A DNA stretch of 64,000 nucleotides, taken from Pseudomonas resinovorans NBRC 106553. GTDB taxonomy: Bacteria; Pseudomonadota; Gammaproteobacteria; Pseudomonadales; Pseudomonadaceae. The stretch is from assembly GCF_000412695.1 (NCBI RefSeq), contig NC_021499.1:434001-498000 (forward strand), in the 5' to 3' direction. Both the position numbers and the translations under genes were made by a program. The notes under the pieces were generated by a model. That model saw nothing but the letters and a program-made list of their open reading frames with translations. It was not told the DNA's origin and made no database searches. Below are positions 16,606 to 26,097 of the stretch, one piece after another (position 1 is the stretch's first letter; each line of letters opens with the position of its first letter).

Positions 16606-17088
16606 ATGCCTGATGAGACGCTTCACCTGCCACTGATCCACAGCGTGCTGGAACGCGAGAAGGACACCCCCGGTGCCCTGCTGCCGATCCTGCATGCCAT
16701 CCAGGATGGCGCCGGGTACATCCCCGACCTCGCCATCGCCGAGATCGCCCATGCCCTCAACCTCAGCCTGGCCGAGGTGCGCGGGGTGATCAGCTTCTAC
16801 CACGATTTCCGCACCACGCCGCCGGCGCGCCACACCCTGCGCCTGTGCCGCGCCGAATCCTGCCAGAGCATGGGCGCCGAGCGCCTGGCCGCGCAGTTGC
16901 GCGAGCAGCTGGAGCTGGACGATCACGGCACCAGCGCCGACGGCCAGATCAGCCTGCGGCCGGTCTACTGCCTGGGGGCCTGCGCCTGCTCGCCGGCACT
17001 GGAACTGGACGGCCGTTTGCATGCCCGACTCACTCCCGAGCACCTGCGTGACCTGGTGAACGGCTGCCTGGAGGAAGGCTCATGCTGA
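16606..17088 (+). CDS. fdsG: NAD-dependent formate dehydrogenase gamma subunit
   Basis: 160 aa, thioredoxin-like [2Fe-2S] subunit related to NuoE. Cluster ligands are in LCRAESCQSMG and YCLGACACSPA. The start at 16606 (MPDETLHLPL) is supported by GAGGA about 7 bases upstream. Part of a cytoplasmic molybdenum formate dehydrogenase that oxidises formate to CO2 with reduction of NAD. First gene of fdsGBAD, overlapping fdsB by 7 bases. In this location it would drain formate produced from betaine methyl groups by FdhA and PurU. Confidence 0.93.
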   Translation: MPDETLHLPLIHSVLEREKDTPGALLPILHAIQDGAGYIPDLAIAEIAHALNLSLAEVRGVISFYHDFRTTPPARHTLRLCRAESCQSMGAERLAAQLREQLELDDHGTSADGQISLRPVYCLGACACSPALELDGRLHARLTPEHLRDLVNGCLEEGSC

Positions 17089-18641
17089 GGCTGTGCATTC
17101 CCTGCGATTCGGTGGCCCGCGCCGTGGGCGCTGATGAGGTCGCCGACAGCCTGCTGCGCGAGGCCGAACGCCGGCAGCTGCCGATCGAGCTGTTGCGCAC
17201 CAGTTCCCGTGGGCTCTACTGGCTGGAGCCGCTGCTGGAGCTGGAAGGCCCCGAGGGGCGCCTGGGCTTCGGCCCGCTGACGGCGGCGGACGTGCCGTCC
17301 GTGCTGGATGCCCTTGCGGGCAATGCCGGCAGCCATCCACTGGCCCTGGGGCCGGTGGAGGAAATTCCCTACCTGAAGAGCCAGCAGCGCCTGCTCTTCG
17401 CCCGCGCCGGCATCACCCGCCCGCTGTCCCTGGAGGACTATCGGGCCCGTGGCGGCTTCGAGGGCCTGGACCGCGCCATCGCCCTGGGCGGCGAGGCAAC
17501 CGTCGCCGCGGTGCTGGATTCCGGTCTGCGTGGCCGGGGCGGCGCGGCCTTCCCGGCGGGTATCAAGTGGCGCACGGTGCGCGAGGCCGGCGCCGGGCAG
17601 AAATACGTGGTGTGCAACGCCGACGAAGGCGACTCCGGCACCTTCGCCGACCGCATGCTGATGGAGGGCGACCCCTTCCTGCTGATCGAGGGCATGGCCA
17701 TTGCCGGGCTCGCCGTCGGTGCCAGCATGGGCTACGTCTATGTGCGCTCCGAGTACCCGGACGCCATCGACACCCTGAACCAGGCCCTGCGCATCGCGCG
17801 GGAGGCCGGCTACCTCGGCGCCAATGCGGGCGGCAGTGGTCGGGCCTTCGACCTGGACGTACGGGTCGGCGCCGGCGCCTATATCTGCGGTGAAGAAACC
17901 GCCCTGCTGGACTCCCTCGAGGGCAAGCGCGGCACCGTCCGCGCCAAGCCGCCGCTGCCGGCGCTGCAAGGCCTGTTCGGCCTTCCAACCCTGGTGCACA
18001 ACGTGCTCACCCTGGCCTCGGTGCCAATCATCCTGGCGCGGGGCGCGCAGTTCTACCGCGACTTCGGCATGGGCCGCTCCCTGGGCACCATGCCCTTCCA
18101 GCTGGCCGGCAATATCCGCCACGGCGGCCTGGTGGAGCGCGCCTTCGGCCTGACCCTGCGGGAACTGGTGGAAGGCTATGGCGGCGGTACCGCCAGCGGC
18201 CGCCCGCTGAAGGCCGCGCAAGTGGGTGGCCCCCTGGGCGCCTGGGTGCCGCCCGCACAGTTCGATACACCTTTGGACTACGAGGCGTTCGCCGCCATGG
18301 GCGCGATGCTCGGCCACGGCGGCGTGGTGGTGGCCGACGACAGCCTGGACATGGCGCGCATGGCCCGTTTCGCCCTGCAGTTCTGCGCCGAGGAATCCTG
18401 CGGCAAGTGCACGCCGTGCCGGATCGGCTCCACCCGTGGCGTGGAAGTGGTGGACCGGCTGATCGCCTCCACCAACGCCGCCGCCCGCGAGGAGCAGGCC
18501 GAGCTGCTCAGGGACCTCTGCGACACCCTGCAGTCCGGCTCGCTCTGCGCCCTGGGCGGGATGACCTCGTACCCGGTGGCCAGCGCCCTCAAGCATTTCC
18601 CCGCCGACTTCGGTCTGCAGACCTCGGAGGCCGACCAATGA
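17082..18641 (+). CDS. fdsB: NAD-dependent formate dehydrogenase beta subunit
   Basis: 519 aa, NuoF-like. A short N-terminal thioredoxin-like domain (about 1-110) precedes the FMN/NADH module (GLRGRGGAAFPAGIKW, CNADEGDSGTFADR, ICGEETALLDSLEG). The C-terminal [4Fe-4S] motif is ESCGKCTPCRIGSTRG plus a distal Cys in SGSLCALGG. It transfers electrons from the alpha subunit to NAD. Overlaps fdsG by 7 and fdsA by 4 bases, indicating translational coupling. Confidence 0.95.
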   Translation: MLRLCIPCDSVARAVGADEVADSLLREAERRQLPIELLRTSSRGLYWLEPLLELEGPEGRLGFGPLTAADVPSVLDALAGNAGSHPLALGPVEEIPYLKSQQRLLFARAGITRPLSLEDYRARGGFEGLDRAIALGGEATVAAVLDSGLRGRGGAAFPAGIKWRTVREAGAGQKYVVCNADEGDSGTFADRMLMEGDPFLLIEGMAIAGLAVGASMGYVYVRSEYPDAIDTLNQALRIAREAGYLGANAGGSGRAFDLDVRVGAGAYICGEETALLDSLEGKRGTVRAKPPLPALQGLFGLPTLVHNVLTLASVPIILARGAQFYRDFGMGRSLGTMPFQLAGNIRHGGLVERAFGLTLRELVEGYGGGTASGRPLKAAQVGGPLGAWVPPAQFDTPLDYEAFAAMGAMLGHGGVVVADDSLDMARMARFALQFCAEESCGKCTPCRIGSTRGVEVVDRLIASTNAAAREEQAELLRDLCDTLQSGSLCALGGMTSYPVASALKHFPADFGLQTSEADQ

Positions 18642-21514
18642 TCAATCTCTTCGACCCCGCCAGCGACATCGACCTCGGCACCCCGGCCCGCGACAGCGAG
18701 GTGCAGGTCAGCCTGAGCATCGACGGCCGCGAGATCAGCGTGCCGGCGGGCACCTCGGTGATGCGTGCCGCCGCGCTGCTCGGCACCACCATCCCCAAAC
18801 TTTGCGCCACCGACAGCCTGGAGCCCTTCGGCTCCTGCCGCATGTGCCTGGTGGAGATCGACGGTATGCGCGGCTACCCGGCCTCCTGCACCACGCCCGT
18901 GACCGAAGGTATGGTGGTCCACACCCAGACGCCGAAGCTGGCCACCCTGCGGCGCAACGTCATGGAGCTGTACATCTCCGACCACCCGCTGGACTGCCTG
19001 ACCTGCTCGGCCAACGGCAACTGCGAGCTGCAGACCGTGGCCGGCCAGGTGGGCCTGCGGGAGGTGCGCTACGGCTTTGACGGCGCCAACCACCTGGCCG
19101 AGGCCAAGGACGTTTCCAACCCCTATTTCGACTACGACCCGAGCAAGTGCATCGTCTGCAACCGCTGCGTGCGCGCCTGCGAGGAAACCCAGGGCACCTT
19201 CGCCCTGACCATCAGCGGGCGCGGCTTCGATTCGCGGGTCAGTGCCGCCGGCGGCGAGGATTTCCTCGACTCCGAATGCGTGTCCTGCGGCGCCTGCGTG
19301 CAGGCCTGCCCGACCGCCACCCTGATGGAAAAGAGCGTGGTGGAAATGGGCCAGCCGGAGCGCAGCGTAATCACCACCTGTGCCTACTGCGGGGTGGGTT
19401 GCTCGTTCCGCGCCGAGATGAAGGGCGACCAGCTGGTACGCATGGTCCCGGACAAGAACGGCCAGGCCAACCACGGCCATTCCTGCGTCAAGGGCCGCTT
19501 CGCCTGGGGCTACGCCACCCACCCGGACCGCATCACCAAGCCGATGATCCGCAAGCACCTCTCGGACCCCTGGCAGGAAGTCAGCTGGGACGAGGCGGTG
19601 AACTACGCGGCCAGCGAGTTCCGTCGCATCCAGCTCAAGTACGGGCGCGACTCCATCGGCGGCATCACCTCCAGTCGCTGCACCAACGAAGAGACCTATC
19701 TGGTGCAGAAGCTGGTGCGCGCCGGCTTCGGCAACAACAACGTCGACACCTGTGCGCGGGTCTGCCACTCGCCCACCGGCTACGGCCTGAAACAGACCCT
19801 GGGCGAATCCGCCGGCACCCAGAGCTTCGACTCGGTGATGCAGGCCGACGTGGTCCTGGTGATAGGCGCCAACCCCACCGACGCCCACCCGGTGTTCGGC
19901 TCCCAGCTCAAGCGCCGGCTGCGCCAGGGCGCGCGACTGATCGTCATCGACCCTCGGCGCATCGACCTGGTGGACTCCCCCCACGCCCGCGCCGAGTTGC
20001 ACCTGGCGCTGCGCCCGGGCACCAACGTGGCCATGCTCAACGCCCTGGCCCACGTCATCGTCAGCGAAGGCCTGGTCAACCAGGACTTCGTCGACGCCCG
20101 CTGCGAGGCTGCCGATTTCGCCCGCTGGCGCGATTTCGTCGGCCTGCCGGAGAACGCCCCGGAAGTGCTGGGCCCGGTCTGCGGCGTGCCCGCCGAGCAG
20201 ATCCGCGCCGCCGCCCGGCTCTACGCCACCGGCGGCAATGCGGCGATCTACTACGGCCTGGGTGTCACCGAGCACAGCCAGGGCAGCACCGCCGTTATGG
20301 GTATCGCCAACCTCGCCATGGTCACTGGCAACATTGGTCGCGAAGGGGTGGGGGTGAACCCGCTGCGCGGGCAGAACAACGTCCAGGGCTCCTGCGACAT
20401 GGGCTCCTTCCCCCACGAGCTGCCCGGCTATCGGCATATCTCCAACGAGGCGGTGCGCCACCAGTTCGAGCAGGCCTGGGGCGTGACCCTGCAGCCCGAT
20501 CCGGGCCTGCGTATCCCCAACATGTTCGAGGCGGCCCTGGGCGGCACCTTCAAGGCGCTCTACTGCCAGGGCGAGGACATCGCCCAGAGCGATCCCAACA
20601 CCCAGCACGTCACCGCTGCGTTGTCGGCGATGGAGTGCGTGGTGGTGCAGGACATCTTCCTCAACGAAACCGCCAAGTTCGCCCATGTGTTCCTGCCGGG
20701 CAGTTCCTTCCTCGAGAAGGACGGCACCTTCACCAACGCCGAGCGCCGCATCTCCCGCGTGCGCAAGGTGATGGACCCGCTGGGCGGCAAGGCCGACTGG
20801 GAAGCCACCGTGGCGCTGGCCAATGCCCTGGGTTACCGGATGGACTACAAGCACCCGTCCGAGATCATGGACGAGATCGCCCGCCTGACACCAACCTTCA
20901 CCCGCGTCAGCTACGCCGAACTGGACCGACATGGCAGCCTGCAGTGGCCCTGCAACGATGCCGCGCCGGACGGCACGCCGACCATGCATATCGAGGAGTT
21001 CGCCCGTGGCAAGGGCCGCTTCATGCTCACCGGCTACGTGCCCACCGAAGAGAAGGTCAACAACCGCTACCCACTGCTGCTGACCACCGGCCGCATCCTC
21101 AGCCAGTACAACGTCGGCGCCCAGACCCGGCGCACCGACAACGTCGCCTGGCACGACGAGGACCGACTGGAGATCCACCCGACCGATGCCGAAAGCCGTG
21201 GAATCAGCGAGGGCGACTGGGTAGGCGTGGGCAGCCGCGCCGGACAGACCGTGCTGCGCGCCAGGGTCAGCGAACGGGTGGCGCCGGGCGTGGTGTACAC
21301 CACCTTCCACTTCCCCGAGTCGGGGGCCAACGTGATCACCACCGACAACTCCGACTGGGCCACCAACTGCCCGGAATACAAGGTCACGGCGGTGGAAGTC
21401 GCACGGGTCTACCAGCCGTCGGAGTGGCAGAAGCGCTATCAGGCATTCAGTGACGAACAGCGGCGATTGCTCAAGGAACGTCGCAGGACCGAAAAAGCGG
21501 AGGTACGCCGATGA
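18638..21514 (+). CDS. fdsA: NAD-dependent formate dehydrogenase alpha (catalytic) subunit
   Basis: 958 aa from the ATG at 18638 (MINLFDPASD), overlapping fdsB by 4 bases. Domains in order: N-terminal [2Fe-2S] (about 20-100, GSCRMCLVEIDG), a NuoG-like His/Cys cluster (HPLDCLTCSANGNCELQ), a two-[4Fe-4S] ferredoxin (CIVCNRCVRACE, CVSCGACVQACP), the FeS-molybdopterin domain (CAYCGVGCSF) and the molybdopterin guanine dinucleotide domains. The Mo ligand is the second Cys in CARVCHSPTGYG, an ordinary Cys codon and not selenocysteine. No fdhD/fdsC chaperone gene is adjacent, so the sulfurtransferase must be elsewhere. Confidence 0.95.
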   Translation: MINLFDPASDIDLGTPARDSEVQVSLSIDGREISVPAGTSVMRAAALLGTTIPKLCATDSLEPFGSCRMCLVEIDGMRGYPASCTTPVTEGMVVHTQTPKLATLRRNVMELYISDHPLDCLTCSANGNCELQTVAGQVGLREVRYGFDGANHLAEAKDVSNPYFDYDPSKCIVCNRCVRACEETQGTFALTISGRGFDSRVSAAGGEDFLDSECVSCGACVQACPTATLMEKSVVEMGQPERSVITTCAYCGVGCSFRAEMKGDQLVRMVPDKNGQANHGHSCVKGRFAWGYATHPDRITKPMIRKHLSDPWQEVSWDEAVNYAASEFRRIQLKYGRDSIGGITSSRCTNEETYLVQKLVRAGFGNNNVDTCARVCHSPTGYGLKQTLGESAGTQSFDSVMQADVVLVIGANPTDAHPVFGSQLKRRLRQGARLIVIDPRRIDLVDSPHARAELHLALRPGTNVAMLNALAHVIVSEGLVNQDFVDARCEAADFARWRDFVGLPENAPEVLGPVCGVPAEQIRAAARLYATGGNAAIYYGLGVTEHSQGSTAVMGIANLAMVTGNIGREGVGVNPLRGQNNVQGSCDMGSFPHELPGYRHISNEAVRHQFEQAWGVTLQPDPGLRIPNMFEAALGGTFKALYCQGEDIAQSDPNTQHVTAALSAMECVVVQDIFLNETAKFAHVFLPGSSFLEKDGTFTNAERRISRVRKVMDPLGGKADWEATVALANALGYRMDYKHPSEIMDEIARLTPTFTRVSYAELDRHGSLQWPCNDAAPDGTPTMHIEEFARGKGRFMLTGYVPTEEKVNNRYPLLLTTGRILSQYNVGAQTRRTDNVAWHDEDRLEIHPTDAESRGISEGDWVGVGSRAGQTVLRARVSERVAPGVVYTTFHFPESGANVITTDNSDWATNCPEYKVTAVEVARVYQPSEWQKRYQAFSDEQRRLLKERRRTEKAEVRR

Positions 21515-21732
21515 GCACCGAGAACCTGATCAAGATGGCCAACCAGATCGCCCAGTTCTTCGCCTCCGAGCCGGACAAGGAACAGGCCGTGAAGGGCGTG
21601 CGCCAGCACCTGCAGAGCTTCTGGACGCCGGCCATGCGCATCGAGCTGATGGCCTGGCAGGTCGAGCAGCGCGGCGCCGCCTTGCACCCCCTGGTGCGGG
21701 AGGCGCTGACCGAGCAGGGAAGGGCGGTGTAG
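21511..21732 (+). CDS. fdsD: Formate dehydrogenase delta subunit
   Basis: 73 aa (MSTENLIKMANQIAQFFASE), the small helical subunit found only with soluble NAD-linked formate dehydrogenases; it is thought to aid assembly. Overlaps fdsA by 4 bases. Length and the PDKEQAV...HLQSFWTPAMR pattern fit the family well. Confidence 0.92.
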   Translation: MSTENLIKMANQIAQFFASEPDKEQAVKGVRQHLQSFWTPAMRIELMAWQVEQRGAALHPLVREALTEQGRAV

Positions 21733-21753
21733 GTCCTTGTGGGGGCTTCTCCT

Positions 21754-21850
21754 TGTGGGGGCGAATTCATTCGCCAAGGGCGGCGCAGCTGCCCCCTGCA
21801 AGGTCGCCGGGCAGACCTGCGGTCTGCTTGGCGAATGAATTCGCCCCTAC
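21754..21850. repeat. Dispersed palindrome family A, copy 3
   Basis: Starts TGTGGGGGCGAATTCATTCG and ends GGCGAATGAATTCGCCCCTA C. A truncated left end (CCTTGTGGGGGCTTCT) precedes it at 21735-21750. It fills the gap between fdsD and the convergent cdhR; the last bases overlap the cdhR stop codon. Confidence 0.82.
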
Positions 21851-22818
21851 GGGGTTGTCCGCTGGGCCGGCTCCTGGTCCGGATGCTCATGCCGGTCCTG
21901 GCTCGGGCAGTTGGCGAAGCGCGCCCGGTAGGCGCGGGAGAAGTAGGACGAGGACTCGAAGCCGCAGGCCAGGGCCACTTCCAGCACGCTCATGTCGGTC
22001 TGGCGCAATAGCTGGCGGCCCTTCTCCAGGCGCAGGCCGAGGTAGAAATTCGACGGCGTTTCCTTCAGGTGCAGACGGAACAGCCGCTCCAGCTGGCGCG
22101 GGGTGACGCTCACCCGCGCGGCCAGTTCCTTTGACGAGAGTGGCGTCTCGCTGTGCCGCTGCATCTCGCCGATCACCTGCCCCAACTTCTTGTTATGGAC
22201 GTTGAATCGACTGGCGATCTGCATGCGCTGGTGGTCCTGGCGGGTGCGGATGCGGCCCAGCACGAACTGCTCGGACACCTGCAGGGCCAGGGCCTCGCCG
22301 TGGCTCCTGGCGATCAGGGTGAGCATCAGGTCGAGGCTGGCGGTACCGCCGGCACTGGTGATGCGCCGGTCGTCGATCTCGAAGAGTTCCTGGGTGGCGT
22401 TGAGCGTCGGATAGCGCTCGTGGAAGGCCTCCAGGGCTTCCCAGTGCAAGGTCAGGCGCTGCCGGGAAAGCAGCTCGGCTTCGGCCAGCACGAAGCTGCC
22501 GGTGTCGATGCCGCCCAGCTGCAGGCCATCGCGTTCAGCGCGACCCAGCCAATGCGCCAGGCGCGGGCTGAAGCTGGCCAACGGGTCGAATCCCGCCACC
22601 ACGAACAGGCAGTCACCTTCGGCCGGCGCGTCCAGTCCGCCGTCGACGTTCAGCGACATGCCGTTGCTGCCCGCCACGGGACCACCATCCAGGCTCAGCA
22701 GGCGCCAGCGATAGAGTTCCCCGCGAAATCGATTGGCCACCCGCAGGGGTTCCACCGCCGACATCAACCCCATCATCGAGAAGCCCGGAAGAAGGAGAAA
22801 GCTGAAGGTCTGTGACAT
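21847..22818 (-). CDS. cdhR: Carnitine-responsive AraC regulator CdhR
   Basis: 323 aa from the ATG at 22818 (MSQTFSFLLLPG). GATase1-like N-terminal domain with GGIDTGSFVLAEAELL, TLHWE and SAGGTASLDLML; C-terminal AraC domain (ELAARVSVTPRQLERLFRLH and VALACGFESSSYFSRAYRAR). Divergent from caiX-cdhCAB with a 224-base shared promoter region, the arrangement expected for the carnitine activator of P. aeruginosa. The HTH differs from GbdR, so separate operators are expected. Confidence 0.92.
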   Translation of the reverse strand: MSQTFSFLLLPGFSMMGLMSAVEPLRVANRFRGELYRWRLLSLDGGPVAGSNGMSLNVDGGLDAPAEGDCLFVVAGFDPLASFSPRLAHWLGRAERDGLQLGGIDTGSFVLAEAELLSRQRLTLHWEALEAFHERYPTLNATQELFEIDDRRITSAGGTASLDLMLTLIARSHGEALALQVSEQFVLGRIRTRQDHQRMQIASRFNVHNKKLGQVIGEMQRHSETPLSSKELAARVSVTPRQLERLFRLHLKETPSNFYLGLRLEKGRQLLRQTDMSVLEVALACGFESSSYFSRAYRARFANCPSQDRHEHPDQEPAQRTTP

Positions 22819-23042
22819 GTGCACTTTCCGCGAGGGGGGTGAGTCACTAAAAGACAATGGCGATGCGAGTGCAAGAAAGGAGGTCGTTCCTGTTCAACAG
22901 GTAGTCGCTTTAGTTCGAATCGACCGGCTCCGCGCTGCGTAATTTGTCTCCATCGGGTTGTCGTGGTGCCCGAGAACGGAAGGAGTCGCCCCCGGCTCCT
23001 GAAAACAAATACATGAACCGTTTGGCCGCAAGGGGAGCATCA
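22819..23042. promoter_or_regulatory. Divergent cdhR/caiX promoter region
   Basis: Short gap holding promoters for both directions. GGAGTCGCCCCCGGCTCC (22980-22997 region) forms a hairpin in the caiX leader. TGGCGATGCGAGTGCA at about 22858-22873 has GG-N10-GC spacing and might be a weak sigma-54 site. The CdhR operator was not pinned down. Confidence 0.4.
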
Positions 23043-23981
23043 ATGAAACGTCTTACCGCATTCGCTGGTTGCTGTTTGTTCGCCCTCTCTACTTCCGCCG
23101 CGCTCGCCGCCGACGACGCCAGTTGCCAGAAGATCCGCGTGGGTCTGGTGGGTTGGACCGATGTGGTCGCCACCACCGCCGTTGCCAACGAATTGCTCGG
23201 CAGCCTGGGCTACCAGACCACCCAGACCCAGGCGTCGCAGCAGATCATTTTCGCCGGCATCCAGAAGAAACAGGTCGATGTATTCCTCGGCTACTGGAAG
23301 CCGATCATGGACGACAACATCAAGCCCTTCATCGAGTCGAAATCGGTCAGGGTGGCCGCCGAGCCTTCGCTCAACGACGCCGTGGCCGTCCTCGCCGTGC
23401 CCAGCTACACCGCCGAGCAGGGCCTGCGTACCTTCGCCGACATCGCCAAGTTCAAGGACCAGCTCGACGGCAAGATCTACGGTATCGAGTCCGGTTCCGG
23501 CGCCAACATCGCCATCCAGAAGATGATCGACACCAACCAGTTCGGCCTCGGCGAGTTCAAGCTGGTGGAGTCCAGCGAGGCGGCCATGCTCACGGCGGTC
23601 AAGCGCGCGGTGAAGAACAACAAGCCGGTGGTGTTCTTCGGCTGGAAGCCGCACCCGATGAACATCCAGATGCCCATCACCTACCTCAGCGGCAGTGAGG
23701 ATGTGTTCGGCCCCAATGACGGCGCCGCCACGGTTTCCGTCGTTACCGCGCCGGACTTCGCCCAACGCTGCCCCAACGCCGACCGGCTGCTGTCCAACCT
23801 GCGCTTTTCCAGCGACCAGGAAGCCCAGCTGATGCAGCCGATCATGGACCGCGAAGACCCGGCCAAGGTCGCCCGCGAATGGCTCAAGGCCAATCCGGAA
23901 GTGGTCAAGGGCTGGCTCGCCGGGGTCACCACCTTCGACGGCAAGAACGGCGTCGAAAGCGCCTTCGCCTCACTGAAGTAA
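23043..23981 (+). CDS. caiX: Carnitine substrate-binding protein CaiX
   Basis: 312 aa from the ATG at 23043 (MKRLTAFAGC), with AAGGGGAG 6 bases upstream; the start 33 bases earlier is less well supported. Signal peptide ends at about residue 22 (AALA-ADDA). ProX/OpuAC fold with GYWKPIMDDNIKPF, GKIYGIESGSGANIAIQKM and FFGWKPHPMNIQMP motifs. Delivers carnitine to the CbcWV transporter encoded at the left end. First gene of the carnitine operon. Confidence 0.92.
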   Translation: MKRLTAFAGCCLFALSTSAALAADDASCQKIRVGLVGWTDVVATTAVANELLGSLGYQTTQTQASQQIIFAGIQKKQVDVFLGYWKPIMDDNIKPFIESKSVRVAAEPSLNDAVAVLAVPSYTAEQGLRTFADIAKFKDQLDGKIYGIESGSGANIAIQKMIDTNQFGLGEFKLVESSEAAMLTAVKRAVKNNKPVVFFGWKPHPMNIQMPITYLSGSEDVFGPNDGAATVSVVTAPDFAQRCPNADRLLSNLRFSSDQEAQLMQPIMDREDPAKVAREWLKANPEVVKGWLAGVTTFDGKNGVESAFASLK

Positions 23982-24053
23982 TCACACGCAACACAGGGTG
24001 CGCGGGTATCCCCGCGCACGGCTTCCGATCGCCTCGCAGAAGGATGAAATACC

Positions 24054-24941
24054 GTGAACCATGAAGTCATAGTCACCTGTGCCGTCACCGGCGCCGGCGA
24101 TACCGTCGGCAAGCATCCGGCCATTCCCGTCACCCCGAAGGAAATCGCCGCCGCCGCCATCGAGGCGGCGAAGGCCGGCGCCACCGTCGCCCACTGCCAT
24201 GTACGCGACCCGAAAACCGGCAAGCCCAGCCGCGACGTGGCCCTGTACCGCGAGCTGGTGGAGCGCATCCGCGAGAGCGACACCGACATCATCATCAACC
24301 TCACCGCAGGCATGGGCGGCGACCTGGAGATCGGCAAGGGCGAGCAGCCCCTGGAGTTCGGCACCGGCACCGACCTGGTGGGACCGCTGGAGCGCCTGGC
24401 CCATGTCGAGGAACTGTTGCCGGAAATCTGCACCCTGGACTGCGGCACCCTGAACTTCGGCGATGGCGACTTCATCTACGTCTCCACCCCGGCCCAGCTG
24501 CGCGCCGGCGCCAAACGCATCACCGAGCTGGGGGTGAAGGCCGAGCTGGAAATCTTCGACACCGGCCATCTCTGGTTCGCCAAGCAGATGCTCAAGGAGG
24601 GCCTGCTGGAAGACCCGCTGATCCAGATCTGCCTGGGGATTCCGTGGGGCGCGCCGGCCGATACCACCACCATGAAGGCCATGGCCGACAACCTGCCGCC
24701 CGGCATCACCTGGGCCGGTTTCGGCATCGGCCGCTCGCAGATGCCCATGGTGGCCCAGGCCATGCTGCTGGGCGGCAACGTGCGGGTGGGGCTGGAGGAC
24801 AACATCTGGCTCGACCGGGGCGTACACGCCAGCAACGGCCAGCTTGTGGAGCGGGCCATCGAGATCATAGAGCGCCTCGGCGGCCGTGCCCTGAGCCCGG
24901 CCGAGGGCCGCGAAAAGATGAAGCTCAAGCGTCGTGGCTGA
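24054..24941 (+). CDS. cdhC: 3-dehydrocarnitine:acetyl-CoA transferring cleavage enzyme (BKACE family)
   Basis: 295 aa from the GTG at 24054 ([10 protein letters not shown]), with AGAAGG upstream. Beta-keto acid cleavage enzyme family: the metal site is formed by HCHVRD near residue 45 and a later His-x-His-like region, with [16 protein letters not shown] and GMGGDLEIG segments. Reacts 3-dehydrocarnitine with acetyl-CoA to give betainyl-CoA and acetoacetate. It lies 72 bases after caiX, before cdhA and cdhB. Confidence 0.92.
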   Translation: MNHEVIVTCAVTGAGDTVGKHPAIPVTPKEIAAAAIEAAKAGATVAHCHVRDPKTGKPSRDVALYRELVERIRESDTDIIINLTAGMGGDLEIGKGEQPLEFGTGTDLVGPLERLAHVEELLPEICTLDCGTLNFGDGDFIYVSTPAQLRAGAKRITELGVKAELEIFDTGHLWFAKQMLKEGLLEDPLIQICLGIPWGAPADTTTMKAMADNLPPGITWAGFGIGRSQMPMVAQAMLLGGNVRVGLEDNIWLDRGVHASNGQLVERAIEIIERLGGRALSPAEGREKMKLKRRG

Positions 24942-24956
24942 GCCCTGTCATGCAAC

Positions 24957-25024
24957 CGTAGGTTGGCGCTGAGCGCCGCGAAGCCCAACGCGTTGTTGGG
25001 TTCCGTTCCTCTACCCAACCTACG
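24957..25024. repeat. Dispersed palindrome family C, copy 2
   Basis: Left arm CGTAGGTTGGCGCTGAGCGC then GCGAAGCCCAACGCG; right arm GTTGGGTTCC... ACCCAACCTACG. Lies inside the carnitine operon between cdhC and cdhA. Confidence 0.8.
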
Positions 25025-25039
25025 GATCGACGTAGTGAC

Positions 25040-25100
25040 GTAGCCCGGATGTAATCCGGGAGCGAATCCGATGCCATTTCCCGGATTGCATCCGGGCTAC
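25040..25100. repeat. Dispersed palindrome family B, copy 2
   Basis: GTAGCCCGGATGTAATCCGG G, spacer, CCCGGATTGCATCCGGGCTA C. Immediately follows the family C element, so the cdhC-cdhA gap is built of two adjacent palindromic repeats. Confidence 0.8.
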
Positions 25101-25117
25101 AGAACCAGGAGTTCCCG

Positions 25118-26083
25118 ATGTCCTTCGTTACCCAGATCAAGACCTTCGCCGCCCTCGGCAGCGGCGTCATCGGCAGCGGCTGGATCGCCCGCGCCCTGGC
25201 CCACGGCCTCGACGTGATCGCCTGGGACCCGGCGCCCGGCGCCGAAGCCGCCCTGCGCGCGCGCATCGCCAACGCCTGGCCGGCGCTGCAGAAGCAGGGC
25301 CTCGCGCCCGGCGCCTCGCAGGATCGCCTGCGCTTCGTCGAAACCATCGAGGAATGCGTGCGTGATGCCGACTTCGTCCAGGAAAGCGCGCCGGAGCGCC
25401 TCGACCTCAAGCTCGACCTGCACGCGAAGATCAGCGCGGCGGCGCGCCCCAACGTGATCATCGGCTCCAGCACCTCGGGCCTGCTGCCCAGCGAGTTCTA
25501 CGCCGACGCCGTCCACCCCGAACGCTGCGTGGTGGGACACCCGTTCAACCCGGTGTACCTGTTGCCGCTGGTGGAAGTGGTGGGGGGCGAAAAGACCGCG
25601 CCGGAAGCGGTGCAGGCGGCCATCGAGGTCTACACCGCGCTGGGCATGCGTCCTTTGCACGTGCGCAAGGAAGTGCCCGGTTTCATTGCCGACCGCCTGC
25701 TCGAAGCGCTCTGGCGCGAGGCGTTGCACCTGGTCAACGACGGCGTGGCCACCACCGGCGAAATCGACGATGCGATCCGCTTCGGCGCCGGGTTGCGCTG
25801 GTCCTTCATGGGTACCTTCCTCACCTATACACTGGCGGGCGGCAACGCCGGGATGCGCCACTTCATGGCCCAGTTCGGTCCGGCCCTGCAACTGCCCTGG
25901 ACCTATCTGCCGGCCCCGGAACTGACCGACAGCCTGATCGACAGCGTGGTGGAGGGCACCGCCGAGCAGCAGGGTTCGCGCAGCATCGCCGAGCTGGAGC
26001 GCTATCGTGACGACTGCCTGATGGCGGTACTTGGCGCCATAAAGGAGACCAAGGCCAAGCACGGCTTCGCCTTCGCCGACTGA
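25118..26083 (+). CDS. cdhA: L-carnitine 3-dehydrogenase
   Basis: 321 aa, 3-hydroxyacyl-CoA-dehydrogenase fold. N-terminal NAD-binding motif is [19 protein letters not shown] (residues about 12-30); catalytic His and context are in [20 protein letters not shown] and [18 protein letters not shown]. Oxidises L-carnitine to 3-dehydrocarnitine. CAGGAG precedes the start by 7 bases. The acylated product then goes to CdhC and CdhB. Confidence 0.94.
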   Translation: MSFVTQIKTFAALGSGVIGSGWIARALAHGLDVIAWDPAPGAEAALRARIANAWPALQKQGLAPGASQDRLRFVETIEECVRDADFVQESAPERLDLKLDLHAKISAAARPNVIIGSSTSGLLPSEFYADAVHPERCVVGHPFNPVYLLPLVEVVGGEKTAPEAVQAAIEVYTALGMRPLHVRKEVPGFIADRLLEALWREALHLVNDGVATTGEIDDAIRFGAGLRWSFMGTFLTYTLAGGNAGMRHFMAQFGPALQLPWTYLPAPELTDSLIDSVVEGTAEQQGSRSIAELERYRDDCLMAVLGAIKETKAKHGFAFAD

Positions 26084-26097
26084 CCCCTTCGTCGGGC

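Noticed and set aside
18278..21310. 1010-codon open frame on the minus strand
   Set aside because: Antisense to fdsA, which has full iron-sulfur and molybdenum motifs.
18638..21514. Selenocysteine formate dehydrogenase
   Set aside because: The molybdenum ligand codon in CARVCHSPT is an ordinary Cys codon and there is no in-frame UGA.
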